A stretch of DNA of 64,000 nucleotides, taken from contig NZ_JAGL01000019.1 in assembly GCF_000526635.1 (NCBI RefSeq), positions 1 to 64,000 of the forward strand, written 5' to 3'. The DNA comes from Aminobacter sp. J41. GTDB lineage: Bacteria > Pseudomonadota > Alphaproteobacteria > Rhizobiales > Rhizobiaceae. Position numbers and translations under genes: made by a program. Positions 35,067 through 44,828 of the stretch are shown one piece after another; positions within the stretch are counted from its first letter, which is position 1; each line of letters begins with the position of its first letter. Under the pieces are notes generated by a model. It did not search any database and was not told the origin of the DNA. It saw only the letters and a program-made list of their open reading frames with translations.

Positions 35067-35684
35067 ATGAGCAACGACAAACCACGCCCGGTTTCCGGCG
35101 AAATCATGACCGATGTCCGGACCCGCGCGGGCTTCGTCCGCGAAGCAGAAGACGTCATCGATGCCGACATCGAAGCGACCGTCACACCCACGCAGGAACA
35201 CCTCGCGGTGGCACGGCGATCCGCCCCGAAAGGGCTTGATTTCCTCAGACCCGGCGCCTCGTCGAGGGCCGGCCGGAGAAGCGGCAGCGCCGTGTTCTGG
35301 ACCATCGGTCTTGGCCTCGTCGCGCTGGCGTTCTGGACCTCGGGCGGTCATGCGCTGGTGCGCCAGCAGGTAGCAACGCTGAAGCCGGCGGCGCAGGCGG
35401 CAGGTCTGCGCATCGGCGACGTCACCAGCCGCGTCGAGCGGCATAAGGGACGCGATATACTGTTTGTGGCAGGACAGGCGGGTAACCACGGCTCAGCTGT
35501 CCAAACTTTGCCAAACTTGGAGATCGTGGTTAGATCGAACGACGGAGCCATGACAAGTTATTATTTGGGGACAAACGACGTGGCTCTCGCGCCCGGCGAC
35601 CGCTATTCCTTTTCGAGCCGCGTGGTGGCGCCTAGAAACGGGGTAAGAACCGTCTCCGTAACTTTCCGGGAGTCCAAGCGCTGA
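35067..35684 (+). CDS. Membrane-anchored hypothetical protein upstream of hpt
   Basis: A 205-residue product (ATG 35067; ATG 35040 is also in frame). The amino third is charged and cytoplasmic, with VREAEDVIDADIEATVTPTQEHLAV. One membrane helix follows (SAVFWTIGLGLVALAFWTSG), then a periplasmic domain with LPNLEIVVRSNDGAMTSYYLG and FSSRVVAPRNGVRTVSVTF. The carboxy part resembles DUF3426-type domains of MJ0042 finger proteins, though the finger itself is missing. It overlaps hpt by one base. Function unknown. Confidence 0.7.
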   Translation: MSNDKPRPVSGEIMTDVRTRAGFVREAEDVIDADIEATVTPTQEHLAVARRSAPKGLDFLRPGASSRAGRRSGSAVFWTIGLGLVALAFWTSGGHALVRQQVATLKPAAQAAGLRIGDVTSRVERHKGRDILFVAGQAGNHGSAVQTLPNLEIVVRSNDGAMTSYYLGTNDVALAPGDRYSFSSRVVAPRNGVRTVSVTFRESKR

Positions 35685-36226
35685 TGCCTATCGTACGCGG
35701 GAAGGAAATCGAGGTCCTTTACAGCGCCTCAACGATCGCAAGAAGGAACCTGGAGCTCGCCAAGGCGATTGGGGAGCGGGAGTATGAGGACCTCCTCGTC
35801 ATCTCGATCCTGAAAGGCTCGTTCATTTTCGCGGGCGACCTGATCCGCGCGATGCACGATACGGGCCTTTCGCCGGAAGTCGAGTTCATCTTCATTTCCA
35901 GCTATGGCACCGGCACGACTTCGGGCGAGGTCCGCGTGCTGCGCGACATCGACAATGACGTGAAGGGCCGCGACATCCTGCTGGTCGACGACATCCTGGA
36001 GTCGGGCAAGACGCTGAAGTTCACCAAGGAACTGATGCTGTCTCGCGGTGCCAAGAGCGTGTCGATCGCAGTGCTGCTCGACAAGCGCGAAAAGCGCCAG
36101 ACCGATCTCGACGCCGATTTCGTCGGCTTCGAGTGCCCGGACTACTTCGTCGTGGGCTACGGCATGGATGTCGCCCACGCGTTCCGTGAACTTCCGTTTG
36201 TAGGTATCGTCAAGGGAGACGCCTGA
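35684..36226 (+). CDS. hpt: Hypoxanthine phosphoribosyltransferase
   Basis: Salvages hypoxanthine (and guanine) to nucleotides with PRPP. The 180-residue protein has the PRPP-binding loop DILLVDDILESGKTL (about residues 100-114), LLVISILKGSFIFAGDLIRA and the closing base-contact motif FVGFECPDYFVVGYGMD. Overlapping start and stop (TGATG) and the immediately following cpdR indicate one operon. Confidence 0.95.
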   Translation: MPIVRGKEIEVLYSASTIARRNLELAKAIGEREYEDLLVISILKGSFIFAGDLIRAMHDTGLSPEVEFIFISSYGTGTTSGEVRVLRDIDNDVKGRDILLVDDILESGKTLKFTKELMLSRGAKSVSIAVLLDKREKRQTDLDADFVGFECPDYFVVGYGMDVAHAFRELPFVGIVKGDA

Positions 36227-36589
36227 GTGGCCCGTATTCTGATTGTCGAAGACGACGATTCGGTCCGCACCTTCACCGCGCGCGCGATCGCCGCTGCCGG
36301 TCACGAGGTGGAAACGGCGGAGGACGGCGATCTCGGCCTGTCCCAGATCCGTGAGGCTGCAGGCAGCTACGACCTCGTGCTGTCCGACATCCGCATGCCG
36401 GCCATGGACGGCATCGAGATGGCCAAGCGCGCCGCGGGCGAATTCCCGGGCCTGAAGATCCTGCTGATGACCGGCTATGCCGAGCAGCGCGAACGCGCCT
36501 CGGACCTAGAGGAGATCATCATCGACGTGGTGCCGAAGCCGTTCACGCTGATGGAAATCCGCTCCAAGGTGCAGATGGCACTGCAGTAA
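36227..36589 (+). CDS. cpdR: Single-domain response regulator CpdR
   Basis: A 120-residue receiver domain with no output: MARILIVEDDDSVRTF, phosphoacceptor Asp54 in LSDIRMP, the signature ILLMTGYAEQRERASDLEE and VPKPFTLMEIR. The GYAEQRERA block and length match CpdR. In Caulobacter the unphosphorylated form localises ClpXP to the pole and promotes CtrA degradation. It starts at GTG directly after the hpt stop. A CtrA box upstream of the operon suggests feedback control. Confidence 0.87.
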   Translation: MARILIVEDDDSVRTFTARAIAAAGHEVETAEDGDLGLSQIREAAGSYDLVLSDIRMPAMDGIEMAKRAAGEFPGLKILLMTGYAEQRERASDLEEIIIDVVPKPFTLMEIRSKVQMALQ

Positions 36590-36618
36590 GGGATCAGGTA
36601 AGTAAGGGCTTGGTGGCT

Positions 36619-36680
36619 TAGGGGAAAATGTAGGCCCTACTGCCCTAGCCCCCTACTCACCTACTCACCTATTCCCCTAG
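36619..36680. repeat. Tandem and inverted repeat between cpdR and the phytase-like gene
   Basis: The 8-mer CTACTCAC occurs twice in tandem (36653-36668), followed by a degenerate copy CTATTCCC and CTAG. TAGGGGAA (36619-36626) is the exact reverse complement of TTCCCCTA (36672-36679), so the stretch can fold. The right arm encodes the last codons and stop of the convergent gene. It may act as a two-way terminator or be a small mobile palindrome. Confidence 0.55.
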
Positions 36681-37667
36681 CAGAAATTCCAGATACAGCG
36701 TTCGCTGCAGGAACGACTGGTTGTCGTCGGACATCACCGACACGACCAGCTTGCCGTCGTCGCGCCGCCAGATGTCCAGCGCTTCCATATTGTCGATGCG
36801 CGAGGACAGGTCCGCTTCCATCAGCACTTCCCCGTCCACTACCGCGCCGGGGCGAATCGAGCCTCCGTCGATGCGGCGAAGGCGCATGCCGACGCTGATC
36901 GGCCGCGTGAAGCGGCGTTCGAGCAAGATGAGATCGCCCCCCTGCAGGAAGGCGCCATCGGTGACGTCAAAACTGTCGCTGCGCGCGACCTTGAAGATGC
37001 CCTTGCGCGGACCTTCGAGCACGGCGGCGAAGATATTTCCGTCGGCGTCGATGCTGCGCTCGGCAATGACGAGGCGCGCGCCCTTGAGCGGCGAGGCCTC
37101 CGGCGCCCGCACCACCGTCTCCATTCCAGCGTTATAGCGCAGCTCGCGGCGCGGGATGAGGAAGTCGAGATCGCGGACCGGTTTGCCAGCGCCTTGGGGG
37201 CCGACGCGGTACTCGGTCACCCTCGCCTCACGCTCGAACGAGACGGTCGCGACACCATCGTGAAAATGCATGCCCTCGGCGTCGACATGCGGCTTGTCAT
37301 CAATGATCTCTCCGGCAGCATCGACCATCGGCTGCATGCGGAAGTTCGACACGCCGACCGGTACGCCGACCTGACGTTCGATGGTGCCGAAGAACCAGTA
37401 GCCGTGGTCGGCCACGCCGACGAAGTCGGACCCCGGCTTCATGAAGCGCATGGCGGAGAATTGGCCAAACTGCGAGGCACGTGCGCGCAGCTCGAAGCCA
37501 CCAATGAATTCGAGCTTGCCGAAACGGTTGCTGCTGGCGCCGATCTGGAAGCTGGAGAACGGCACCGAGCGCGTCTCGATCGCGACCGGTGCTGCATCTT
37601 CTGCAATGGCTCCCGATGCGCCCAGCGCGCCAGCGAGAAGCCCTAGCGCAAGGACGAGAGCCTTCAC
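36669..37667 (-). CDS. Esterase-like activity of phytase family protein
   Basis: A 332-residue exported protein with signal peptide [23 protein letters not shown]. The mature part is a predicted beta-propeller with family blocks [49 protein letters not shown] and [23 protein letters not shown] (the phytase-like domain). The substrate is unknown. It overlaps the cobT stop by 4 bases, so it is translated from the cobST transcript. Such downstream neighbours are common in rhizobia. Confidence 0.85.
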   Translation of the reverse strand: MKALVLALGLLAGALGASGAIAEDAAPVAIETRSVPFSSFQIGASSNRFGKLEFIGGFELRARASQFGQFSAMRFMKPGSDFVGVADHGYWFFGTIERQVGVPVGVSNFRMQPMVDAAGEIIDDKPHVDAEGMHFHDGVATVSFEREARVTEYRVGPQGAGKPVRDLDFLIPRRELRYNAGMETVVRAPEASPLKGARLVIAERSIDADGNIFAAVLEGPRKGIFKVARSDSFDVTDGAFLQGGDLILLERRFTRPISVGMRLRRIDGGSIRPGAVVDGEVLMEADLSSRIDNMEALDIWRRDDGKLVVSVMSDDNQSFLQRTLYLEFLLGE

Positions 37668-39553
37668 GCCCGGCGGGCCATGCGGCGCACATCGCGCCGC
37701 GTTTCCTCGCCGAACAGCGAGGCAAGCTGTTCGGTCATCGCGCCGGCCAGTTCCTCCGCGTCGACGATGGTGACGGCGCGGCGGTAGTAGCGCGTGACGT
37801 CGTGGCCGATGCCGATGGCCAGGAGTTCGACCGGCGAACGCGTCTCAATCAGTTCGATGACACCGCGCAGGTGCTTCTCCAGGTAGTTGCCCGGATTGAC
37901 CGACAGCGTCGAGTCATCGACCGGCGCACCGTCCGAGATCACCATCAGGATCTTGCGCTGCTCAGGGCGCGCGATCAGGCGGCTGTGCGCCCACAGCAGC
38001 GCCTCGCCGTCGATGTTTTCCTTCAGCAACCCCTCGCGCATCATCAGGCCGAGGTTGCGCCGCGCGCGGCGCCACGGCGCATCGGCCGACTTGTAGATGA
38101 TGTGGCGCAGGTCGTTGAGGCGGCCGGGATTGGCCGGCTTGCCGTCCTTCAGCCACTTCTCGCGCGACTGTCCGCCCTTCCAGGCGCGGGTCGTGAAGCC
38201 GAGGATCTCGACGGAGACGCCGCAGCGTTCCAGCGTGCGGGCAAGAATGTCGGCGCAGGTCGCGGCAACGGTAATCGGACGGCCGCGCATCGAACCGGAA
38301 TTGTCGAGCAGCAACGACACGACCGTGTCACGGAACTGCGTGTCGCGCTCCCACTTGAACGACAGCGGCTGCATCGGGTCGATCACGACGCGCATCAGGC
38401 GCGCCGTGTCGAGCACGCCCTCCTCGAGGTCGAATTCCCACGAGCGATTCTGCTGCGCCATCAAGCGGCGCTGCAGGCGGTTGGCCAGACGGCCGACCAC
38501 GCCCTGAAGGTTCGCGAGCTGCTTGTCGAGGAACGCGCGCAGGCGGTCGAGCTCTTCCTCGTCGCAAAGTTCCTCGGCACCGACCGTCTCGTCGAACTGG
38601 GTCGTGTAGATCTTGTAGTCGATGTCCTTCGGCAGGTTGGCGAAGGGATTGTCCTGGCGCTTGTTCTCGCCCGGCGTCTCGGCATCGAGGTCCTGGTCGT
38701 CCGCAAGATCGTCGGCGCTGGCGTCGGAGGTCTCGGTCTCGCCGGTCTCCTGATCCTCGCTCGTCGTATCGCTTTCCTCGGACTGCGACTCCTCAGAGCC
38801 GGAATCGTCCTCGCCGCCTTCCTCCGAGTCTTCCTCGCCCTGCGGGGAGTCGTCGTCCTCGTTCTCGTCGTCGGCTTCCTCGTCCTCGCCAAGCTCCTCG
38901 GCCATCTCCATGGCAGCCAGCATTTCGCGGACGACACGGGCAAATGCCTGCTGGTCCTCGAGCTTGTCGACGAGGGTATCGAGATCGCCTCCGGCCTTGT
39001 CCTCGATCCACGGGCGCCACAGCTCCACGACCTGGCCGGCGCTCTCGGGTGCCGCACGGCCGGTCAGCCGCTCGCGCACGATCAGCGCAAGCGCATCCTC
39101 GAGCGGCGCCTCGGCCTGTTCGGTGATGGCGGCATAACTCGCCTTCGCGTAGCGATCCTCGAGCATCTGGGCGATGTTGTCGGACACACCCTTCATCGCG
39201 CGGCTGCCGATTGCCTCGACGCGAGCCTGCTCGACCGCGTCGAAGACCGAGCGCGCGAGCTTGCCCTCGGGGGCAAGCTTCATGTGGATTCGGGGGTCGT
39301 GGCGCGCACGCCGCAGCGCCATCGAGTCGCCAAGGCCGCGGGTCACCGCGACGTCGGTCGCGTTCGCCTTCTTCGGAAGGTCGGGTAGACGGGCGATGTT
39401 GCCGGCAAGAACAGGCTTGTCCTTGCTGAAGGAGACCTCCAGCGTGTTGTCGCCCGAGATCGCACGCATGGAGACGGACATCGCCCGCTTGAACGAGTCG
39501 ATGTCGCCGCCCTTTGCGGAGCGGTTGCGCGTGTTATCTCCCGGACCTGCCAT
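37664..39553 (-). CDS. cobT: Aerobic cobaltochelatase subunit CobT
   Basis: CobT works with CobS and CobN to insert cobalt into hydrogenobyrinate diamide in aerobic B12 synthesis. The 629-residue protein has an amino-terminal helical region, a very acidic low-complexity centre (about residues 220-305, rich in Glu, Asp and Ser) and a carboxy-terminal von Willebrand A domain with the MIDAS motif [11 protein letters not shown] and [12 protein letters not shown]. The length and order match the known protein. Confidence 0.96.
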   Translation of the reverse strand: MAGPGDNTRNRSAKGGDIDSFKRAMSVSMRAISGDNTLEVSFSKDKPVLAGNIARLPDLPKKANATDVAVTRGLGDSMALRRARHDPRIHMKLAPEGKLARSVFDAVEQARVEAIGSRAMKGVSDNIAQMLEDRYAKASYAAITEQAEAPLEDALALIVRERLTGRAAPESAGQVVELWRPWIEDKAGGDLDTLVDKLEDQQAFARVVREMLAAMEMAEELGEDEEADDENEDDDSPQGEEDSEEGGEDDSGSEESQSEESDTTSEDQETGETETSDASADDLADDQDLDAETPGENKRQDNPFANLPKDIDYKIYTTQFDETVGAEELCDEEELDRLRAFLDKQLANLQGVVGRLANRLQRRLMAQQNRSWEFDLEEGVLDTARLMRVVIDPMQPLSFKWERDTQFRDTVVSLLLDNSGSMRGRPITVAATCADILARTLERCGVSVEILGFTTRAWKGGQSREKWLKDGKPANPGRLNDLRHIIYKSADAPWRRARRNLGLMMREGLLKENIDGEALLWAHSRLIARPEQRKILMVISDGAPVDDSTLSVNPGNYLEKHLRGVIELIETRSPVELLAIGIGHDVTRYYRRAVTIVDAEELAGAMTEQLASLFGEETRRDVRRMARRA

Positions 39554-39604
39554 TCACATCGTTCCCATGCCGCGGTGGCGCCGATGCCCCACCGCCCCCA
39601 ACGA

Positions 39605-40585
39605 TTAAGCCAGCACCACGTTCGCAGCGCTCTCCGGCAATTCCTCGCCAAATGCGCGCTGGTAGAACTCGGCGACGGTCGCCCGCTCGAGCTCGTCGCA
39701 CTTGTTGAGGAACGTCAGGCGAAACGCAAAGCCGACATCGCCGAAGATCTCGGCATTCTCGGCCCACATGATGACCGTGCGCGGGCTCATGACGGTCGAC
39801 AGGTCACCGTTGATGAACGCGGAGCGTGTCATGTCGGCGACGCGGACCATCTTGTTGACGATATCGCGGCCCTTGTCGTCGCGGAAGTGCTTTGCCTTCG
39901 CGAGGATGATGTCGACTTCCTTGTCGTGCGGCAGGTAGTTCAGCGTCGTGACGATCGACCAGCGGTCCATCTGCGCCTGGTTGATCTGCTGGGTGCCGTG
40001 GTAGAGGCCGGTGGTGTCGCCAAGGCCGACGGTGTTCGCGGTCGCGAACAGGCGGAATGCCGGGTGCGGGCGAATCACGCGGCTCTGGTCGAGCAGCGTC
40101 AGGCGGCCCGAAGACTCGAGTACGCGCTGGATCACGAACATGACGTCCGGGCGGCCGGCGTCGTACTCGTCAAACACCAGCGCGACATTGTTCTGGTAGG
40201 CCCACGGCAGAATGCCATCCTTGAACTCGGTAACCTGCATGCCATCGCGGACGACGATGGCGTCCTTGCCAACGAGGTCGATACGCGAGACGTGGCTGTC
40301 GAGGTTGATGCGCACGCACGGCCAGTTGAGGCGCGCGGCGACCTGCTCGATGTGGGTCGACTTGCCGGTACCGTGGAAGCCCGACACCATCACGCGGCGG
40401 TTGTAGGCAAAGCCGGCCAGGATCGCGAGGGTCGTCTGGCGGTCGAACAGGTAGTCCGGATCGATGTCGGGGACGTGCTCGGTCGACGTCGAGTAGGCAG
40501 GTACGACCATGGAGGAGTCGAAACCGAACGTGTCTCTCACCGAGACGGTCGTGTCGGGCAGGTTGGCGATTTCACGTTCGGCCAT
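39605..40585 (-). CDS. cobS: Aerobic cobaltochelatase subunit CobS
   Basis: An AAA+ ATPase of 326 residues that drives CobN. Walker A is [13 protein letters not shown], Walker B is [11 protein letters not shown], and the amino end is [21 protein letters not shown]. The start at 40585 is chosen over the upstream in-frame ATG because it matches the family and is the first codon after a clear leader. cobT follows after 51 bp; cobN is not in the window. Confidence 0.96.
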   Translation of the reverse strand: MAEREIANLPDTTVSVRDTFGFDSSMVVPAYSTSTEHVPDIDPDYLFDRQTTLAILAGFAYNRRVMVSGFHGTGKSTHIEQVAARLNWPCVRINLDSHVSRIDLVGKDAIVVRDGMQVTEFKDGILPWAYQNNVALVFDEYDAGRPDVMFVIQRVLESSGRLTLLDQSRVIRPHPAFRLFATANTVGLGDTTGLYHGTQQINQAQMDRWSIVTTLNYLPHDKEVDIILAKAKHFRDDKGRDIVNKMVRVADMTRSAFINGDLSTVMSPRTVIMWAENAEIFGDVGFAFRLTFLNKCDELERATVAEFYQRAFGEELPESAANVVLA

Positions 40586-40669
40586 AATGTTCAAGTCTCC
40601 ACACGCGGAAGCTGGCACTCCGCCGGCAAATCCCAAAATATCCGGAGGCGTATCTAGCAGACGGAGGAC

Positions 40670-41287
40670 CTAGCACAAACCCGCTTGTTTGAGCACGCGA
40701 TATGCCTGCAGCACATCGCGTAACCGGTCTTCTGAGCCCCTGTCGCCACCATTTGCATCAGGGTGATGAAGTTTCACGAGCTCCTTATAGCGCGCCTTTA
40801 TTTCCGCGCTAGTCGCCTTGGCGTCGAGGCCCAGTGTTTCCATCGCTTTGGCCTCAAGCGACTTCAGCTTGCGCTCGCGCGGCTGGTTGGCGGTGGCCTC
40901 GTCGTGGAACATGCCAAACGGGTCGCGCATGCGGTTGTAGTACCCTGCGGCACCCGAGCGCTTCTCCGAGAAGTTGGGCGAGAAGGCCGTCGCCGCATTC
41001 GCCCCCATCTTCCAGGTCGGGCGATGGCCAGTCAGCGCCTCCTTTTGGAAGCGAGCGATGTCGGAATCGGGCAGGCCGGAGAAGTAGTTGAAGTTCTTGT
41101 TGTACTCCCGGACGTGGTCGAAGCAGAACTTGAAGTACTCGCCCTCGCGCATCCGGCCGACCGGCGCGCGGTGCGTGCCCGGCTCGTTGCATCCGTCCCA
41201 CTGGCAGACAGGCGCATTCGCCTTCGCCTCTGCCTGCCGGTCAGGGCGAATCCGAATCTTCTCGAAATATTTCGAATACGGTTTCAT
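40670..41287 (-). CDS. J-domain protein (DnaJ family)
   Basis: A 205-residue protein with a carboxy-terminal J domain (about 140-203), including the HPD tripeptide in LVKLHHPDANGGDRGSE. The amino two thirds are specific to a rhizobial family, with CQWDGCNEPGTHRAPVGR and YFKFCFDHVREYNKNFNYFSG, where the Cys and His may bind zinc. It probably recruits DnaK to a specialised client. The start at 41287 (MKPYSKYFEKIRIRPD) matches family members. Divergent from bolA. Confidence 0.88.
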   Translation of the reverse strand: MKPYSKYFEKIRIRPDRQAEAKANAPVCQWDGCNEPGTHRAPVGRMREGEYFKFCFDHVREYNKNFNYFSGLPDSDIARFQKEALTGHRPTWKMGANAATAFSPNFSEKRSGAAGYYNRMRDPFGMFHDEATANQPRERKLKSLEAKAMETLGLDAKATSAEIKARYKELVKLHHPDANGGDRGSEDRLRDVLQAYRVLKQAGLC

Positions 41288-41429
41288 GCAGCTCAGATGA
41301 GAGGTGATACGGCGATTATGGGCCGTTCGCACCCTGATACAAGAATTGACATTTACGGGATCATCGCCCAACCGCCTGAATCGACCGCGACGGTCGCGCG
41401 TAAGCCACATATGGTGAAAGGAACCCGCC

Positions 41430-41732
41430 TTGTCCATCCAGTCGACGATAGAAGCCAAACTGAAGGAAAAATTTTCTCCGTCGCGCCTGGAGGTGCTCAA
41501 CGAAAGCCATCTGCATGCGGGGCATCATCATGGTGACTCGGGTCATCACGCATCGTTTGACGGCACTGGAGAAACCCATTTCCGTGTCCGCATCGTGGCA
41601 GAGGCGTTCAATGGCCTGAACCGTATTGATCGTCATCGTGCGATCAATGCGCTGCTGGCGCCGGAACTTGCCGCCGGAGTTCACGCGCTGGCGATCGAAG
41701 CGGCTGCGCCCGGCGAACCGACTCGCTGGTAG
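41430..41732 (+). CDS. bolA: BolA-family protein
   Basis: A 100-residue protein starting at TTG, preceded by GAAAGGAA. It has the BolA fold motifs: IEAKLKEKFSPSRLEVLNES, HFRVRIVAEAFNGLNRIDRHRAINALL and the closing GVHALAIEA. The His-rich loop HLHAGHHHGDSGHH may contribute ligands when paired with a monothiol glutaredoxin. BolA proteins act in iron-sulfur and stress responses. Convergent with the hlyC-like gene. Confidence 0.9.
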   Translation: MSIQSTIEAKLKEKFSPSRLEVLNESHLHAGHHHGDSGHHASFDGTGETHFRVRIVAEAFNGLNRIDRHRAINALLAPELAAGVHALAIEAAAPGEPTRW

Positions 41733-41735
41733 GCG

Positions 41736-42632
41736 TCAGGACCCGGCAGTTTCTGCCGGCCGGATGCGAATTCGTGTAATGCGATTCTTTTCGCGCTTCA
41801 TGACGATGAAGCGCTTGCCGTGGAAGGTGAAGGCCTGGCGCTCACGCGGGATCGTCTGCGTTTCGTGAATGACGAGCCCGGCGATCGTCGTCGCCTCCTC
41901 ATCCGGCAGCTGCCAGTTGAGGGCGCGGTTGAGGTCGCGGATCGCCACCGAGCCTTCCACCACCACCGAGCCGTCCGCCTCCTGGCGCACGCCCTGGACC
42001 GATACGTCATGCTCGTCGGCGATGTCGCCGACAATCTCCTCGAGGATGTCCTCCAGCGTCACCAGCCCCTGCACCTCACCGTATTCGTCGACCACGATGG
42101 CGAAATGCACCTTGCGGCGGAGGAACGCGTTGAGCTGGTCCTGCAACGTAGTGGTATCCGGCACGAACCACGGCTTGCTGGCGATCTTCAGGATATCGAT
42201 CCTGGAATAGTCGTTGCCGGCGTCGATCAGCGCGCGCAGCAGATCCTTGGAATGGACGACGCCGACGATGTTTTCCTTCGACCCGCGCCAGAGCGGCATG
42301 CGGGTGTGCGGGCTTTGCAGGAGTTCGCGCACCACGACTTCCGGCGGCGAGTCGACCTCTACCGAGCGCATGTCGGTGCGGTGGACCATCACGTCGCAGA
42401 CTTCGAGTTCGGCGAGTTCGGCAATGCGGCCGATCCGGTCGTCGCGGGCGGTCGCGCTGTCGTTCAGAGGTTCCACGTCCGCATGGCGCGCATCGTCACC
42501 GCCATGAGTGCCTGGCTTTGCCGTCGGGCGCACCTCATAGCCGAACAAAGCCAACAGCTGACGATGAAACACCACTGCCAGTACCAGCAGTGCCAGGGGT
42601 CCAAACGTCAACGCCGCTTCGAATGGCTTCAT
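41736..42632 (-). CDS. HlyC/CorC-type CBS protein lacking the DUF21 domain
   Basis: A 298-residue protein with one amino-terminal hydrophobic segment (about residues 9-30), then a CBS pair (MVHRTDMRSVEVDSPPEVVVRELL through VVDEYGEVQGLVTLEDILEEIVGDI) and a CorC_HlyC domain to the end. Rhizobial homologues at this locus are normally about 430 residues with a four-helix DUF21 transport domain; here that domain is almost absent. The start overlaps the aroB stop by 4 bases, so no upstream part is hidden. Possibly a magnesium or cobalt regulator rather than a channel. Confidence 0.85.
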   Translation of the reverse strand: MKPFEAALTFGPLALLVLAVVFHRQLLALFGYEVRPTAKPGTHGGDDARHADVEPLNDSATARDDRIGRIAELAELEVCDVMVHRTDMRSVEVDSPPEVVVRELLQSPHTRMPLWRGSKENIVGVVHSKDLLRALIDAGNDYSRIDILKIASKPWFVPDTTTLQDQLNAFLRRKVHFAIVVDEYGEVQGLVTLEDILEEIVGDIADEHDVSVQGVRQEADGSVVVEGSVAIRDLNRALNWQLPDEEATTIAGLVIHETQTIPRERQAFTFHGKRFIVMKREKNRITRIRIRPAETAGS

Positions 42633-43759
42633 GCGCGTCCCGGCTGAAGAATGTTCTGAAGGAAAGCTAGCACTTCCGAGGGCGGCACGTCTCGCGCAAC
42701 GAACGACTGGCCGATGCCGTTCGTGAGGATGAAGGTCAGCGCACCCCGCGACACCTTCTTGTCCTGCGCGATAAAGTCGAGCATGCGCTCGGCACCCGGC
42801 AGCTCGCCTGGGATCTCCAGCGGCGAGACCGGCAGGCCAACGGCGCGCAGATGCGCCTCGACACGATGGGCGTCGTCCATCGAGCAGAGGTTCAAGCGGC
42901 TCGAGAAGCGATGCGCGAGCGCCATGCCGATGGCGACGCCCTCGCCATGCACCAGTCGCGTGCCGTCATACTGTGTCGCCGCTTCCAGCGCGTGGCCGAA
43001 GGTGTGGCCGAGGTTGAGGAGCGCGCGGTCGCCCGTCTCGAACTCGTCACGCGCAACGACCTCCGCCTTGGCGCGGCAGGATTCCGCAATGGCATGGGTA
43101 CGGGCTTCGCCCCCTGAGAAAACGTCACGCCAGTTGGCTTCGAGCCATGCAAAGAACTCCGGCCGGTCGATCAGGCCATACTTGGCAACCTCGGCATAGC
43201 CCGCGCGGAACTCGCGCTCCGGCAGCGTGTCGAGTACGCCCGTGTCGGCCAGCACCAGGACCGGCTGCTGGAATACGCCGACGAGGTTCTTGCCGCGCTG
43301 GGTATTGATGCCCGTCTTGCCGCCGACCGACGAGTCGACCTGCGCGAGCAGCGATGTCGGCATTTGGATGAATTTCATGCCCCGGCGAACGATGCCCGAG
43401 ACGAAACCGGCGAGGTCCCCGACCACTCCGCCGCCCAGCGCAATGACGACATCGCCCCGCTCGAACTTTGCCGCCAGTACCTCGTCGACGACGCGTTCGA
43501 GCGTCGCAAAGTTCTTCGACTTCTCGCCCGGCGCTACCTTGATGATGGTCGCCGCGATGCCCGCCCCTTCAAGGCTCGCAGCCAGCGCAGTGCCATGCGC
43601 GGCGGCGACATTCTCGTCCGTGACGATGGCAGCGCGCGCCTTCGGCAGCCGTTCGCCAATCAGACGGCCAGCGTCAGCGATGAGGTTGGGGCCGATCAGG
43701 ATGTCGTAGCTGCGCGAGCCAAGCTCGACCCGGACGGTGCGTTGCTGCAAGTTGGTCAT
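42629..43759 (-). CDS. aroB: 3-dehydroquinate synthase
   Basis: Second step of the shikimate pathway, turning DAHP into 3-dehydroquinate with NAD and a divalent metal. The 376-residue protein has the NAD-binding [37 protein letters not shown], and the metal ligands in [25 protein letters not shown] and HGEGVAIGM. It overlaps both aroK and the hlyC-like gene by 4 bases. Confidence 0.97.
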   Translation of the reverse strand: MTNLQQRTVRVELGSRSYDILIGPNLIADAGRLIGERLPKARAAIVTDENVAAAHGTALAASLEGAGIAATIIKVAPGEKSKNFATLERVVDEVLAAKFERGDVVIALGGGVVGDLAGFVSGIVRRGMKFIQMPTSLLAQVDSSVGGKTGINTQRGKNLVGVFQQPVLVLADTGVLDTLPEREFRAGYAEVAKYGLIDRPEFFAWLEANWRDVFSGGEARTHAIAESCRAKAEVVARDEFETGDRALLNLGHTFGHALEAATQYDGTRLVHGEGVAIGMALAHRFSSRLNLCSMDDAHRVEAHLRAVGLPVSPLEIPGELPGAERMLDFIAQDKKVSRGALTFILTNGIGQSFVARDVPPSEVLAFLQNILQPGRA

Positions 43760-44361
43760 GCCGGGTTCCCGTCTTCCTGAGAGGCCGCGTCAATGCGTTC
43801 AAGATGTGCGAGTAGCGCTTCCATCGCCTCGCCGGCGATAACCTCTCGGCGCGCATCACGCGTCTGCACGGTGATGTCCGCCAGCGCATAGACCGGGTAG
43901 CGGTCGTTCATCAGCTTCTGCATGACCCCGCGCGGATCCGGGTTCTTGAGCAGCGGACGGTTCTGGCGCTTCGAAACGCGCTCCATCAGCGTGTCGAGAT
44001 CGGCCTTCAGCCAGATCGAGATGCCGCGCTGAGCGATGGCCTCGCGCGTCTGCGCGTTCATGTAGGCGCCGCCGCCGGTAGAGACGACTCGCGGCCCTTC
44101 CTGCAACAGCCGTTCGATAACCCGCTGTTCGAGCGCGCGGAATTCCGGCTCGCCGTATTTCTCGAAGAGCTCCGGCACCGTCATACAGGAAACGGTTTCA
44201 ATCTCATGGTCGCTGTCGATGAACGGCAGGTCGAGGGCGGCGGCAACCTTGCGACCGATTGCGGTCTTGCCCGCGCCCATCAGGCCGACGAACACGATCA
44301 CCCGCTGACCGAGGCGTTCGCGAATGGATGCTGCGATGTCCGGAAATGCGTGCTCTGTCAT
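43756..44361 (-). CDS. aroK: Shikimate kinase
   Basis: Phosphorylates shikimate. The 201-residue protein has the P-loop [16 protein letters not shown], the shikimate-binding FIDSDHEIE, the [10 protein letters not shown] motif and the lid [11 protein letters not shown]. The order aroK, aroB, hlyC is shared widely in Rhizobiales. The start lies in a divergent region opposite a small membrane protein gene. Confidence 0.96.
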   Translation of the reverse strand: MTEHAFPDIAASIRERLGQRVIVFVGLMGAGKTAIGRKVAAALDLPFIDSDHEIETVSCMTVPELFEKYGEPEFRALEQRVIERLLQEGPRVVSTGGGAYMNAQTREAIAQRGISIWLKADLDTLMERVSKRQNRPLLKNPDPRGVMQKLMNDRYPVYALADITVQTRDARREVIAGEAMEALLAHLERIDAASQEDGNPA

Positions 44362-44504
44362 GCTCTCCGCCTTTCACGGCGGTAACGACATGAAAAGGTG
44401 CACCTCGTCAAGCACCGGCAGGACGATGTCCCGCGTGCTTGCAATGCCAACGCACCGGTCCCATAACGGGACAAACCTTCCGGACCCCGAGAATCGGACT
44501 GCTG

Positions 44505-44654
44505 ATGCCCACCCTCTTCCGGTTTGTGACGACCCTCATCTTCCTCGCGGCGCTCATCTATGGCGCGATGTACGCGGTAGTTCTCTATGTCGAACCCAAC
44601 AAGGGCGAGATGACGGTGCGGATTCCTGCGGAGAAACTGAATCAGGCTCGCTGA
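44505..44654 (+). CDS. 49-residue single-pass membrane protein
   Basis: Starting at the ATG at 44505, the product has one hydrophobic helix (FVTTLIFLAALIYGAMYAVV) and a short tail with EPNKGEMTVRIPAEKL. Proteins of this size and sequence lie next to aroK in many rhizobia and are often mislabelled histidine kinase. No function is known. Its last 13 bases overlap a small convergent gene. xerD, often next in this position, is not here. Confidence 0.7.
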   Translation: MPTLFRFVTTLIFLAALIYGAMYAVVLYVEPNKGEMTVRIPAEKLNQAR

Positions 44655-44794
44655 AGCAGCCGCAGGATCTTTTCGAAATAGGCGAGGAAGAAATGCCAGC
44701 GGCTCTTCGGAGCCGCACCGCGGGGCGATGCGGCCCGGTGATCGGCCATGGCCATGCGCGCAGCCTCATGAACCAGGTTCATCTGACTACTCAT
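44642..44794 (-). CDS. 50-residue protein under an EcfG-type promoter
   Basis: A minus-strand frame from ATG 44794 to TGA 44642. GAGGAGGAGC lies just upstream, one of the strongest binding sites in the window. The product begins MSSQMNLVHEAARMAMADHR, has a basic middle (SPRGAAPKSR) and ends in an amphipathic hydrophobic stretch (WHFFLAYFEKILRLLQRA). A GGAAC, 17 nt, CGTT promoter lies 35 bp upstream of the start. It is probably a small stress protein that touches the membrane; the family is unknown to me. Confidence 0.65.
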   Translation of the reverse strand: MSSQMNLVHEAARMAMADHRAASPRGAAPKSRWHFFLAYFEKILRLLQRA

Positions 44795-44828
44795 TGCTCC
44801 TCCTCAGAGTGACCTTCTGCGCCCTCGC

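Noticed and set aside
37589-39388. Long plus-strand open frame opposite cobT
   Set aside because: An antisense shadow caused by high GC and cobT's composition; cobT is fully supported by its domains.
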